NCBI GenBank assembly: GCA_017552715.1
Contig: JAFZOW010000040.1
Span: forward strand, 33,484 to 97,483
Length of the DNA stretch: 64,000 bases
Reading direction: 5' to 3'
From: Lachnospiraceae bacterium
GTDB taxonomy: Bacteria > Bacillota > Clostridia > Lachnospirales > Lachnospiraceae
This document shows positions 49,349-57,884 of this stretch, piece by piece; the first letter of the stretch is position 1; each line of letters begins with the position of its first letter. The notes under the pieces are model-generated. The model had not been told where the DNA came from. It saw nothing but the letters and a program-made list of their open reading frames with translations, and did no database searches. The position numbers and the translations under genes were made by a program.

Positions 49349-50062
49349 ATGCGGGTGTTTTTGCTGGAGGATGATGAGGCCATCGGAACGGGACTGAAGT
49401 ACTCCCTGGAGAAAGAGGGATACGAGTGTACCCTGGTAAAGACGGCGGCGGAAGCCGCCGCTCTCCGGGTGGCGGAAAACTTTGACCTCTGCATCCTGGA
49501 TATCAATCTGCCGGACGGCAGCGGTTATGAAGTATGCAAAAGAATAAAACTGGACGGAGACGTGCCTGTGATCTTTCTTACCGCCGCGGATGCGGAGGTA
49601 AACGTTGTCATGGGCCTGGAGCTGGGGGCCGATGATTACATCTGCAAGCCCTTCCGTATAAATGAACTGATGGCCCGGATAAAGACGGTACTGCGCAGGG
49701 CCGGGAAGGGCAGGGAAAAGCCTGCCGGAGCTCCCGCGGAGCCCGGTGTCGAAAAGCTCGGAGATCTGCGCATCTATACCAATGAGGCGAAAGTGGTGCG
49801 GGAGCGGGACGGTGCGGAAGAGAGTATTGAACTGACCGCTCTGGAATACCGGCTGCTCTTAAGCTTCTGCAACAACCGGGGGATCGTGCTTTCCCGGAAC
49901 CGCCTGCTTTCCGATATGTGGGATGTGGACGGGGACTTTGTAAACGACAATACCCTTACCGTATATATCAAGCGCCTGCGGGACAAGATCGAAGCCGATC
50001 CGGCGGATCCGAAGATCATCCGCACCGTGCGCGGCATGGGCTATATCCTGGATAAGGAATGA
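49349..50062 (+). CDS. OmpR/PhoB-type response regulator (BceR-like)
   Basis: About 237 residues from the ATG at 49349, 5 bases after AGAGGA; a longer open frame upstream overlaps the binding protein gene and is not real. The receiver (1-118) has phosphoacceptor D51 in CILDINLPDGSG, acidic EDD at 8-10 and Lys in YICKPF. The winged-helix domain (about 140-235) ends NTLTVYIKRLRDKIE and TVRGMGYIL. With the kinase and ABC genes that follow it forms a Bce-type module. A matching DNA site stands before the ABC genes. Confidence 0.93.
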   Translation: MRVFLLEDDEAIGTGLKYSLEKEGYECTLVKTAAEAAALRVAENFDLCILDINLPDGSGYEVCKRIKLDGDVPVIFLTAADAEVNVVMGLELGADDYICKPFRINELMARIKTVLRRAGKGREKPAGAPAEPGVEKLGDLRIYTNEAKVVRERDGAEESIELTALEYRLLLSFCNNRGIVLSRNRLLSDMWDVDGDFVNDNTLTVYIKRLRDKIEADPADPKIIRTVRGMGYILDKE

Positions 50063-50066
50063 TCCC

Positions 50067-51068
50067 GTGCTTATGAAGAATAAAGAATTCAGAAACATGA
50101 TCTTTGCGGGCACGGGGATCCTCCTTCCGGCGACGATCTGCGCCACCCTTCTTGTGAGTCCGGCTGCGGCACTGCTCCTGCTGGCGGCGGGAGCTCTGCT
50201 TCTGGGCATTTTTGTTTATTTCACCCGCAAAAGATACCGGCGGATCGAGGAACTGAACGATTATCTGGTGCGCGTGCTTGCCGGTGCTGAAAGCCCGAAA
50301 CCCGAAGAAGAGGAGGAGGGGGAGCTCTCCATCCTGCGCACCAATATCTATAAAGCAGCGACAACACTTCAGTATCAGAATGAGCTTCTCACGGAAGATA
50401 AAGTACGTCTTGCCGCAGCCATCGCGGATATCAGCCATCAATTGAAAACACCCCTTACCTCCATGATGGTCATGAACGATCTTCTCCTGGAGGAGACGGA
50501 TGCTGCAAAAAGGGAAGAATTCCTCCGGACCCAGTCTGCGCAGCTGGACCGCATGAACTGGCTCATCCGGACGCTGCTCAAGCTTTCCAAGCTGGATGCG
50601 GGGACCGTTGAACTGAAACGGGAGGATACGGGGCTCCGGGAGCTGCTCACGGAAGCCATACGTCCTTTTGTGATACAGTTTGAACTGCGTGAGATCACAT
50701 ACAGTGCGGATATCGCGGAAGGCACTGTCTGCTGCGACCGGAACTGGACCGTGGAAGCCCTGCAGAACATCATCAAGAACTGCATGGAGCATATGGGTCC
50801 CGGCGGGAAGCTTTCCGTGACTGCGGAAGATACAAAGATCTATACCCTCATCAGTATTTCGGATACGGGCTGCGGTATCTGCGCAGCAGATCTTCCTCAT
50901 ATCTTTGAGCGCTTTTATAAAGGGAAAAATGCAGGAAAGGACAGTGTGGGGATCGGACTGGCCCTTTCCAAAGCCATCATCGAAGGGGAATGCGGGGAGA
51001 TACGGGCAGAGAGCACGGAGGGTGCCGGGACCCGTTTTGAGATCCGCTTCTTCAAAACCCTGATATAG
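50067..51068 (+). CDS. Sensor histidine kinase with short extracellular loop (BceS-like)
   Basis: 333 residues from GTG 50067 (8 bases after AAGGA); ATG 50073 is the alternative. Two adjacent membrane helices (about 10-28 and 32-52) are joined by only a few residues, as in intramembrane-sensing kinases that depend on an ABC partner. The phospho-acceptor is H124 in ISHQLKTPLTSMM. The ATPase domain has the N-box IIKNCMEH, G1 SDTGCGI and G2 GIGLALSKAII. It probably senses the transport state of the FtsX permease encoded two genes on. Confidence 0.92.
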   Translation: MLMKNKEFRNMIFAGTGILLPATICATLLVSPAAALLLLAAGALLLGIFVYFTRKRYRRIEELNDYLVRVLAGAESPKPEEEEEGELSILRTNIYKAATTLQYQNELLTEDKVRLAAAIADISHQLKTPLTSMMVMNDLLLEETDAAKREEFLRTQSAQLDRMNWLIRTLLKLSKLDAGTVELKREDTGLRELLTEAIRPFVIQFELREITYSADIAEGTVCCDRNWTVEALQNIIKNCMEHMGPGGKLSVTAEDTKIYTLISISDTGCGICAADLPHIFERFYKGKNAGKDSVGIGLALSKAIIEGECGEIRAESTEGAGTRFEIRFFKTLI

Positions 51069-51073
51069 CGCGA

Positions 51074-51093
51074 TCATTACAATTTTGTAATGA
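51074..51093 (+). promoter_or_regulatory. Inverted repeat matching the BceR-type operator
   Basis: TCATTACAA-TT-TTGTAATGA is a perfect palindrome with 9-bp arms. Its core TTACA-N4-TGTAA fits the TNACA-N4-TGTAA pattern reported for BceR-like regulators. It lies about 100 bp before the ABC ATPase start. A small hairpin TGCCGC/GCGGCA (51146-51164) sits before the ribosome site. Confidence 0.75.
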
Positions 51094-51189
51094 AATAGTC
51101 ACCGTAACGTAAGACGGGGGCTTTATGCTTGTCTCAAATGATAAATGCCGCATTAAGGGCGGCAGTATCGGATGAGAAAGGAGACAGAC

Positions 51190-51966
51190 ATGAAGATACT
51201 TGAGATCAGAAATCTATGCAAGGTATACGGGAAGGGCGAGACCCAGGTGGACGCCCTGAAGGATGTAAGCTTTGACGTGGAACAGGGAGAGTTCGTTGCC
51301 ATCGTGGGTCCCTCGGGAAGCGGCAAGTCAACGCTGCTCCATATCCTGGGCGGTGTGGACCGCCCAGGCTCAGGAGAAGTGATCATCTCCGGGACGGATA
51401 TCAGCCGTCTGGACGAAACAAAGCTTGCCATCTTCCGAAGAAGGCAGATCGGACTGATCTATCAGTTCTATAATCTGATACCCATCCTGAATGTGGAAGA
51501 AAACATGACACTGCCCCTTCTGCTGGACGGGAAAAAGCCGGATAAAGAGCTGCTGGCGGATCTGGTGGAAAAGCTTGGACTGAAGGAGAGGCTCAGCCAC
51601 CTGCCCAATCAGCTTTCCGGCGGGCAGCAGCAAAGGGTATCCATCGGACGGGCCCTCATGAACAATCCCTCCCTTCTGCTTGCGGACGAACCTACAGGGA
51701 ATCTGGACAGCGAGAACAGCAAAGAGATTGTCTCCCTCCTCAGGAAGTTCAACCGGGAGAAGCGGCAGACTGTCATCATCATAACCCATGACGAGCGCAT
51801 CGCCCTTTCCGCGGACCGGGTCATCACCATCGAAGACGGCCGGATCACCAGGGATACCCGTGACATTGTAGCTTCACCTTGCGGCGAAGCTTTGAAGTCG
51901 CTCGAAGCCGCGACGGGCTCCCCCGGCCTGCAGCCGGGGGCAGAAAAGGAGGTGAGCGTATCATGA
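51190..51966 (+). CDS. ABC transporter ATPase of a Bce-like module
   Basis: About 258 residues from ATG 51190 (AAAGGAGA 6 bases before). MacB/BceA-type ATPase: LCKVYGKGETQVDALKDVSF, Walker A GPSGSGKSTLLH, Q-loop LIYQFYNLIP, signature [15 protein letters not shown], Walker B LLLADEPTGNLDSENS and H-loop ITHDERIA. After about residue 225 there is a C-terminal extension rich in Gly/Pro/Ser. It is encoded by DNA with strong palindromes and not typical of the family. It works with the FtsX permease, overlapping it by 4 bp. Confidence 0.94.
   Translation: MKILEIRNLCKVYGKGETQVDALKDVSFDVEQGEFVAIVGPSGSGKSTLLHILGGVDRPGSGEVIISGTDISRLDETKLAIFRRRQIGLIYQFYNLIPILNVEENMTLPLLLDGKKPDKELLADLVEKLGLKERLSHLPNQLSGGQQQRVSIGRALMNNPSLLLADEPTGNLDSENSKEIVSLLRKFNREKRQTVIIITHDERIALSADRVITIEDGRITRDTRDIVASPCGEALKSLEAATGSPGLQPGAEKEVSVS
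51920..51940 (+). other. GC-rich hairpin at the end of the ATPase gene
   Basis: CCCCCGGC and GCCGGGGG form an 8-bp perfect stem with loop CTGCA. It ends shortly before the AAAAGGAGG ribosome site of the permease, so it could modulate translation of the permease. It codes for part of the unusual C-terminal extension. Confidence 0.55.
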
Positions 51967-54539
51967 ACATCATTTCGAAGCTTACCTTACGGCACCTGAG
52001 GGAGAATAAGAAAAGGACCGTTGTCACGATCCTGGGGATCGCCACATCCACGGCGCTGATCAGCGGCATACTCATGGGGGTGTTCTCCTTCTTCCGTTTC
52101 TTCGGTTATCTGGCCACACGTACGGACGGGAATGTGCATGCCGCTTTTTATGAGCTGACACAGGAACAGGCCCGGATGCTTAAAGCTGATGAACGCATCG
52201 CCGTGGCGGGGGTCTCGGACCGGGATCCGGAGATCAGCGGGGTGCGGCTGGAGAACGGGAAAGAGCCCCGTTTAAGCACAGGCAATATCGATCATGGGGA
52301 TGCGGATTACTACAGCGTGATGGTACTCTCGGAATATGAGGGGAGACTTCCCGAAAATGCCTCGGAGATCGCCGTGGAAGAACAGTTCCTTGCGGATAAC
52401 GGTCTTAGCCTGCAGCCGGGGGACAGGCTGCGTTTTACGCAGGGCTACCGCTATACTTATGATGAAAACAACGAAAAGGTATATCTGGCAGGCAACTACC
52501 GCTCCAACGAGAGCTTTGAGTCCCTGTCGGAGGAGGAATGTACGGTGACGGCGATCCTGCACGGCAACCGCCCCACGGAAGCTTATGACATACTGCGGGG
52601 GATGGATGAAGGAAGCTTTCCGGCACTTAAGGATTCCGAAGTTCGTATCAGCTTAAAGAACTGTAACCACACGGCCATAAAACAGATCCGGGCCATCGCT
52701 GCGGAAACGGGGATCGCCAAGTGCGCGCTCAATACGGAATATATGCTCAGTGTATTCGCCTTTGAAGGCAGCAGCGGAGCTTATCGCGCCTTCTTTTACC
52801 TCATGGCCATCGCCCTGCTGATCGTGGTGGTGACCTCGGTGGTCCTCATCGTGAACTCCATAGGCATGTCCCTGGCGGAAAGGCTGCGTTATCTGGGGAT
52901 GCTGGCCAGTGTGGGGGCTACCGGAAGGCAGAAACGCTTCTCGGTCTATTTTGAAGGCTTCATCCTGGGAGCCGTGGGGATCCCTCTGGGCATCCTTCTG
53001 GGTTATATCGGGACCAAGGTGACCCTTTCCGTTATGGGGAAGTGGATCCTGGATCTGGAGATCCTGGCGGGAGCGGAAGGGCTGCGGGGAAGCATACCGG
53101 TGAGCTGTTCGCCTGCCGTGATCCTGGTGATCGTACTCTGTGCCGCACTGACCATATTCCTCTCTACGCTCTCTCCGGCCCTGCGGGCGGCCAAGGTTAC
53201 GCCCATCGATGCCCTGCGGCAGAGCAATACCATCAGGGTGAAGGCCGGTAAGCTGCGTATCAATCCGCTGATCCGGAAGCTCTTCGGATACGAGGGGGAA
53301 CTGGCATACAAAAATATAAAGAGGAACGGGATAAAGGGGACGGTCATTACCCTTTCCATAGCGATATCGGTGATCATGTTCCTCTGTATCAACTTCTTCA
53401 GTGATTCCGTTGAGCGGGTGAATCAGTATGAATTCGATCTGCCCTGCCAGCTCATCGTATCCTGTGCATTGAGTGAGAGCGAAGCGTTAAGGAACGAACT
53501 GGAACAGCTGGAGGGTGTGGACCGGGTCTTCGGCGGCGGGATGATCGAGTTCCGCTTCAGGAAAAAGGAGAAGGAAAAGATCAGTCTTGCGAACACGGAC
53601 ATCGCGGATCCGGCCTTCCTGAATCCCGGATATGAGGGCCTGGAACTTGACGGTATGGCGCTGGTGATAGCGGATGACGGGGATTTTGAAAAGATCCTTG
53701 CGGACAACGGACTTAAGCATGAGAAGTATTTCGGTGATACCTTACGCGGGGTGCTTGTAAACGATTACTTCCGCGACGATCTGTCCGGAGCCGTGTTCGA
53801 TCCCGCGATCCTGGGACAGAGCCTTCACTACGATGAAGCTGAGGGCAACCCTCCCGCGGTGGAGATCGGGGATCTTGTACGATACGACGAGGAGCATTTC
53901 ATCTACCGTATGACGCCGAAGGGGACCATGACGGTATTTGTCCCGGCCTCCGTGTATTATGAAAAAGCGAAAGAGACGCTGCCGGAGGAAAACTTAAGCT
54001 TTGATCTCTGTGTAGTGACAAAGCAGCATGAAGAAGTCACACAGCGGATCTACGGGGTGCTGGAGAACGGAGGCTACCGTGATTATTCCATATCGGATAT
54101 GGCAGACAGCGTAGCACTGATGAATATGATCAGCATGATGCTGAAGACCGTCATGTACGGCTTTACGATCCTCCTCACACTCATTGCCATTGCCAATATC
54201 ATCAATACCATATCCACCGGGGTGCTGCTGCGCAGAAAAGAGTTTGCCATGTATAAGTCGGTGGGGATGGAAGCCGGCGGGATCCGGAAGATGCTGCGTC
54301 TGGAAGCCTGCCTCTACGGGATCAGGGCACTGGTGTTCGCTATCCCCGCATCCCTGCTCTTAAGCTACCTGATGTATTCAACCCTGGATCAGCGTCTGTA
54401 TGCTTTCGATCCGGACGGGCCTATGTATCTTTTGGTGATCGCTGCCGTGTTTGCTATCGTGGGTCTGAGCATGCTGCTGAGTGTCAGCCGGATCCGGGAC
54501 GACAGCATCATCGAGGCCCTGCGCTGCGACGGGGTGTGA
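51963..54539 (+). CDS. FtsX-family ABC permease of a Bce-like module
   Basis: About 858 residues from ATG 51963, which overlaps the ATPase stop (ATGA) and follows AAAAGGAGG. The first membrane helix is near residues 20-42, followed by an extracellular region of about 240 residues. A first FtsX domain (about 285-440) has VLIVNSIGMSLAERLRYLGM and LRAAKVTPIDALRQ. A second helix near 470 begins a second extracellular region of about 220 residues, and the C-terminal FtsX domain (about 735-858) has VLLRRKEFAMYKSVGMEAGG. This layout, with MacB/BceB features, suits peptide sensing or antimicrobial-peptide removal rather than import. Confidence 0.92.
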   Translation: MNIISKLTLRHLRENKKRTVVTILGIATSTALISGILMGVFSFFRFFGYLATRTDGNVHAAFYELTQEQARMLKADERIAVAGVSDRDPEISGVRLENGKEPRLSTGNIDHGDADYYSVMVLSEYEGRLPENASEIAVEEQFLADNGLSLQPGDRLRFTQGYRYTYDENNEKVYLAGNYRSNESFESLSEEECTVTAILHGNRPTEAYDILRGMDEGSFPALKDSEVRISLKNCNHTAIKQIRAIAAETGIAKCALNTEYMLSVFAFEGSSGAYRAFFYLMAIALLIVVVTSVVLIVNSIGMSLAERLRYLGMLASVGATGRQKRFSVYFEGFILGAVGIPLGILLGYIGTKVTLSVMGKWILDLEILAGAEGLRGSIPVSCSPAVILVIVLCAALTIFLSTLSPALRAAKVTPIDALRQSNTIRVKAGKLRINPLIRKLFGYEGELAYKNIKRNGIKGTVITLSIAISVIMFLCINFFSDSVERVNQYEFDLPCQLIVSCALSESEALRNELEQLEGVDRVFGGGMIEFRFRKKEKEKISLANTDIADPAFLNPGYEGLELDGMALVIADDGDFEKILADNGLKHEKYFGDTLRGVLVNDYFRDDLSGAVFDPAILGQSLHYDEAEGNPPAVEIGDLVRYDEEHFIYRMTPKGTMTVFVPASVYYEKAKETLPEENLSFDLCVVTKQHEEVTQRIYGVLENGGYRDYSISDMADSVALMNMISMMLKTVMYGFTILLTLIAIANIINTISTGVLLRRKEFAMYKSVGMEAGGIRKMLRLEACLYGIRALVFAIPASLLLSYLMYSTLDQRLYAFDPDGPMYLLVIAAVFAIVGLSMLLSVSRIRDDSIIEALRCDGV

Positions 54540-54598
54540 GCATCCCCAGGATCCGGCAGCGGGAAGGGGGTCCGAAAGCAGCGGATCGTGCGGAAAGT

Positions 54599-54634
54599 AA
54601 GGCGCTTTGCGTGGGTTTCGCGAAGCGCTTTCCG
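54599..54634 (+). terminator. Terminator after the Bce-like module
   Basis: AAGGCGCTTTGCG pairs with CGCGAAGCGCTTT (13 bp with two G-T pairs), 7-base loop; the T run after it is poor. Confidence 0.65.
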
Positions 54635-54647
54635 TATATATACTTGC

Positions 54648-54676
54648 TTGACAAGTGACGGGGGGTTTCGTATAAT
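54648..54676 (+). promoter_or_regulatory. Consensus promoter of the zinc-ribbon/SPFH cluster
   Basis: A perfect TTGACA at 54648-54653 and a perfect TATAAT at 54671-54676 with a 17-bp spacer. It is the strongest promoter in the window. Confidence 0.9.
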
Positions 54677-54751
54677 TTTCTAAATATGTGTATTTTGGCT
54701 GCGGGTATTCCCAAACGACCCCCCAAAGCCTGTTTATGAGGAGGAGATGAG

Positions 54752-55750
54752 ATGTTCTGTCCAAAATGCGGAAAAGAAAATCCCGAGGGCAGCCGGATAT
54801 GTATGTTCTGCGGAACGCCCATTCAGGCACAGGTTCCCGTACAGCAGGCTCCTCAGCAGCAGGCCCCTCAGGCTCCCCAGGGCTATGGAGTGGGAGACAG
54901 CTCTTACGGAGTCGGCAGCGGCTATGGAGTGGGGAATAACCAGGCTCAGCCCGGCAGCGGCTATGGGGTGGGGAATAACCAGGCTCAGCCCGGCAGCGGT
55001 CAATCCGTTTCGGATGCCGTGAACAGTCTGGGGCAGGCAGTCGGAGGACTGGCCCGGTCCGTCAGCAGCAATGTGCAGCAGATGGGTGTTAAAAAGATGG
55101 GCCCCTTTACTCTGGACTTTGCCAATCCCGGGATCCTTCTGGGATTGGGCGGTGCATTCCTGTATTTCCTGGGAGTTTTTCTTCCCTATTATACGGCCAG
55201 AGCCCTGGGAGAGAGCGAATCCTTCTTCCTGCTCAGGGACGGTACGGCACTGGGGATTCTCATGCTCGTGCTCTCGCTGGCCAGCTTTGCCCTTGTTCTT
55301 CTGGATAACAAGATCTTTCATGCGGCAGCAGGCGGCGCAAGTTTTCTGTTTTTCATGATCCTGTTTTTTGTAACCCTTTCCGATTATATGGAGGCCAGAG
55401 AGTTCATCCGTGATTACAAGGATCTCGGATTTAAGGGAATAAGCCTTTCACGGGGCCCCGGTTTCGTTTTCCTGCTTTTGGGCTCCCTGGCTCTTATGGG
55501 CGGTGCGGCCCTGCGTTTCATAAAGGAAGGTCTTCCGAAGCTTGGGGCATCCCAGCCGGGAGTACAGCAGCCTTATGCTAATCCCGGTATGCAGCAGCAA
55601 TACGGAAATCCGGGTGTACAGCAGCCTGTGCAGTCTGCCCCGGTGAATCAGGGCATGCAGCAGCCTATGCAGCAACAGCCCGGTGCCGGAACGGGAATGC
55701 AGCAGTCCGGCATGGGCAGCAATTTCAATAACGGACAGGGAAATGCCTGA
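54752..55750 (+). CDS. Zinc-ribbon membrane protein with Gln/Pro/Gly repeats
   Basis: 332 residues. An N-terminal zinc ribbon has two Cys pairs (MFCPKCGKENPEGSRICMFC). A Gln/Pro/Gly spacer follows with two identical YGVGNNQAQPGSG units. Four membrane helices (about 125-150, 160-185, 190-210 and 235-255) precede a Gln/Pro/Met-rich tail. There is no enzyme motif. It is the first gene behind the consensus promoter and 34 bp ahead of the SPFH gene. The zinc ribbon and Gln-rich tail recur in its neighbours, suggesting physical association at the membrane. Confidence 0.8.
   Translation: MFCPKCGKENPEGSRICMFCGTPIQAQVPVQQAPQQQAPQAPQGYGVGDSSYGVGSGYGVGNNQAQPGSGYGVGNNQAQPGSGQSVSDAVNSLGQAVGGLARSVSSNVQQMGVKKMGPFTLDFANPGILLGLGGAFLYFLGVFLPYYTARALGESESFFLLRDGTALGILMLVLSLASFALVLLDNKIFHAAAGGASFLFFMILFFVTLSDYMEAREFIRDYKDLGFKGISLSRGPGFVFLLLGSLALMGGAALRFIKEGLPKLGASQPGVQQPYANPGMQQQYGNPGVQQPVQSAPVNQGMQQPMQQQPGAGTGMQQSGMGSNFNNGQGNA
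54920..54997 (+). repeat. Two 39-bp tandem repeats in the zinc-ribbon gene
   Basis: Two adjacent copies of a 39-bp unit starting GGCTATGG(A/G)GTGGGGAATA differ at one base, which points to recent duplication. They encode the 13-residue unit GYGVGNNQAQPGS. Confidence 0.85.
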
Positions 55751-55784
55751 ATAAAGGGCAGCGGGAAGAGAGGTTTCTGAGAAT

Positions 55785-56828
55785 ATGGCGATGATCGATG
55801 TTGTCCGTTTCGGCGGACTCAAAAGCAGAGACTGGCTGATCTTTAAACATCCCAGCGAGAAACTGGTGCTCGGCACCCAGCTGATCGTACAGGAAGGCCA
55901 GGTGGCTATATTTGTGAAGGGCGGTGTGGTCGCCGATGTGTTCGGCCCCGGCACTTATACCCTCAATACCAACAATCTTCCGATACTGCAGAGACTGGTG
56001 AACCTGCCTTTCGGCGGGGATACCCCCTTCAGTGCGGAGATCTACTTTGTTAATCTGACCACTAAACTGGATCTGGGCTGGGGCACCAGTGATCCGATCC
56101 AGCTCATAGATCCCAAGTTTTACGTAAAGCTACGGGTCCGGGCTTATGGCAACATGGTGCTGCGTATCCAGGATGTGGTGGTGATGTTCCGCGAGATCGT
56201 CGGCGGTCTGGATAACGGGGACTGGGTGATCTATGATAAGATCAAGGAGTATTTCCGGGGTATCGTGGTCCAGAAAGTGAAGAGTGCCATTGGTGAAGAG
56301 ATCATCAGTAACGGCTATTCCGCACTGGATCTGTCCATTAAACTGGAGTCCCTTTCCGAACAGGTAAAGGAACGGATAAGTCCCGAGTTTGAGAAATACG
56401 GCTTTGCCGTCGGAAATTTCTTTATTCAGTCCATCAATATCCCTGATGAGGATTTTGCGGGGATCAACGAGATACTGAAGGATAAGGCGGCCTTTGAGAT
56501 CATGGGCGATAACCGTTATGCCACAAAGCGCAGCTTTGATGTATATCAGGGTGCAGCTACCAACCAGAACGGTGTGGCAGGCGCCTTCGCAGCAGGCGGT
56601 ATGGGCATGGGAGCGGCCATGAGCATGGGTGCAGCCATGGGGAGGACCATGGGGAATCCGATGCAGAATACCAATATGATCGAGTGCCCGAATTGCCGTG
56701 CACAGCTGCCCCAGGGAGTGAGATTCTGCTCCCAGTGCGGCTTCAGTTTTGCGGAACAGGTATGTGAATGCGGGACCAAGCTTACTCCCGGTGCAAAATT
56801 CTGCCCCCAGTGCGGGAAAAGGTTATAA
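55785..56828 (+). CDS. SPFH-domain protein with C-terminal zinc ribbons (YdjI-like)
   Basis: 347 residues. The SPFH/virion-core-like domain (about 25-250) has EKLVLGTQLIVQEGQVAIFV and FGPGTYTLNTNNLPILQ. A Met/Gly/Ala-rich linker (about 262-300) leads to two zinc ribbons: MIECPNCRAQLPQGVRFCSQ and a second starting CECGTKLTPGAKFCPQ. B. subtilis YdjI has the same fold and ribbon and helps recruit the envelope-stress protein PspA to membrane. YdjG- and YdjH-like genes lie at 61045 and 62921, but no PspA gene is in the window. Confidence 0.88.
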   Translation: MAMIDVVRFGGLKSRDWLIFKHPSEKLVLGTQLIVQEGQVAIFVKGGVVADVFGPGTYTLNTNNLPILQRLVNLPFGGDTPFSAEIYFVNLTTKLDLGWGTSDPIQLIDPKFYVKLRVRAYGNMVLRIQDVVVMFREIVGGLDNGDWVIYDKIKEYFRGIVVQKVKSAIGEEIISNGYSALDLSIKLESLSEQVKERISPEFEKYGFAVGNFFIQSINIPDEDFAGINEILKDKAAFEIMGDNRYATKRSFDVYQGAATNQNGVAGAFAAGGMGMGAAMSMGAAMGRTMGNPMQNTNMIECPNCRAQLPQGVRFCSQCGFSFAEQVCECGTKLTPGAKFCPQCGKRL

Positions 56829-56831
56829 GTT

Positions 56832-57212
56832 ATGGAAGGAAAAAGATTTCCGGCTCTGCTTGGAGCCTTTGTGATGATCGTATTTTATATCCTGATCGTC
56901 CTTTATGTGTTTTTCGGGGTGGTCGGGCTGCAGCACACGGATAACCTGTTTACGGCTCTGCTTTTTGAACTGATCGGTTTCCTGGCGCTGGCTTTTCTCC
57001 TTGTGGGAAATATCGCGCTGCATTATCTGTCGACGGGTTATTTTGTGCCGCTGATCTTTGTTACGGTGGTTTATACCATACTGCTGGATACCCTGAATTT
57101 CCTGGGTTCCGCAGTGATCTCGCCGGCCTGGTTCATGCTGATCCACCTGGCACTGTTGTTTGTATATCTCTTGGTTTCCATTCCCATGTATATCATGGGT
57201 AAGAATAAATAA
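56832..57212 (+). CDS. Small four-helix membrane protein
   Basis: 126 residues, nearly all membrane: helices at about 9-30, 41-62, 69-95 and 98-120. I do not recognise a family. It starts 3 bp after the SPFH gene stop and precedes the TM2 gene by 31 bp, so it belongs to the same transcript and probably to the same membrane assembly. Confidence 0.75.
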   Translation: MEGKRFPALLGAFVMIVFYILIVLYVFFGVVGLQHTDNLFTALLFELIGFLALAFLLVGNIALHYLSTGYFVPLIFVTVVYTILLDTLNFLGSAVISPAWFMLIHLALLFVYLLVSIPMYIMGKNK

Positions 57213-57243
57213 AGATTGGGTCTATCAAAGGAGGATAACGACC

Positions 57244-57729
57244 ATGGCTAATGTATGTCCCCAGTGTGGAGCACCGGCAAGCCCCACGGATCTACAGTGC
57301 AGGTATTGCGGGGAGCGATTGGTTGTACAGCAGATGCAGCAGCCGATGATGATGCAGCAACAGCCGATGATGATGCAGCAGCAGCCCATGATGGTGCAGC
57401 AGCAGCCGATGATGATGCAGCAGCAGCCCATGATGATGCAGCCCCAGCCGCAGGTGATCATCCAGCAGGCTCCGCCCCAGCAGGTTGTTATGACAAATAT
57501 CAATCCCATGTGGCCGGTGAAGAGCAAGATGGCAGCCGGGATACTGGCCATATTCCTCGGGGGTCTGGGGATCCACAAGTTCTATCTCGGACAGGGAGGA
57601 ATGGGAGTTCTCTATCTGCTCTTCTGCTGGACGGGTATTCCTTCGGTGATAGGTTTTATCGAGGGGATCATCTACCTGACTTCCAGCGACGAGAACTTCG
57701 CCATCAAAAACCACTGCAGGGTAGGCTGA
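57244..57729 (+). CDS. Zinc-ribbon TM2-domain protein with Met/Gln repeats
   Basis: 161 residues from ATG 57244, after AGGAGG; the longer frame is not supported. The zinc ribbon is NVCPQCGAPASPTDLQCRYC. A run of PMMMQQQ units (about 33-70) follows, and then a TM2 domain: AGILAIFLGGLGIHKFYLGQ and two membrane helices, ending with a conserved region around TSSDENFA. TM2 proteins are found with zinc ribbons in many Firmicutes; their role is unknown. It is the third zinc-ribbon protein of the cluster. Confidence 0.88.
   Translation: MANVCPQCGAPASPTDLQCRYCGERLVVQQMQQPMMMQQQPMMMQQQPMMVQQQPMMMQQQPMMMQPQPQVIIQQAPPQQVVMTNINPMWPVKSKMAAGILAIFLGGLGIHKFYLGQGGMGVLYLLFCWTGIPSVIGFIEGIIYLTSSDENFAIKNHCRVG
57340..57444 (+). 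repeat. Five 21-bp tandem repeats
   Basis: Five units of CAGCC(G/C)ATGATGATGCAGCA(A/G) encode (QPMMMQQ)5 in the TM2 protein. They are regular enough for slippage. Confidence 0.85.
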
Positions 57730-57884
57730 GGCTTGCGTGCAGTCATCCGATCCTGTAAAAGGATCTACCGGGTACTTATGGCACTGCTCTTTCTTTATCT
57801 CAGGAACAGATACGGGAAGCTGCAGGAGCTGTAAATAAATTGCATGATCTGACCGGAAAGGTCGCATCAAAAAGGAGGAGAATC

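Noticed and set aside
57340-57444. Regular 21-bp repeats considered as a CRISPR-like array
   Set aside because: There are no spacers; the units are contiguous and in frame inside the TM2 gene.
57730-57884. Short frame of about 30 codons between the TM2 and DUF4234 genes
   Set aside because: No ribosome site or family likeness; the evidence is too weak for a gene.
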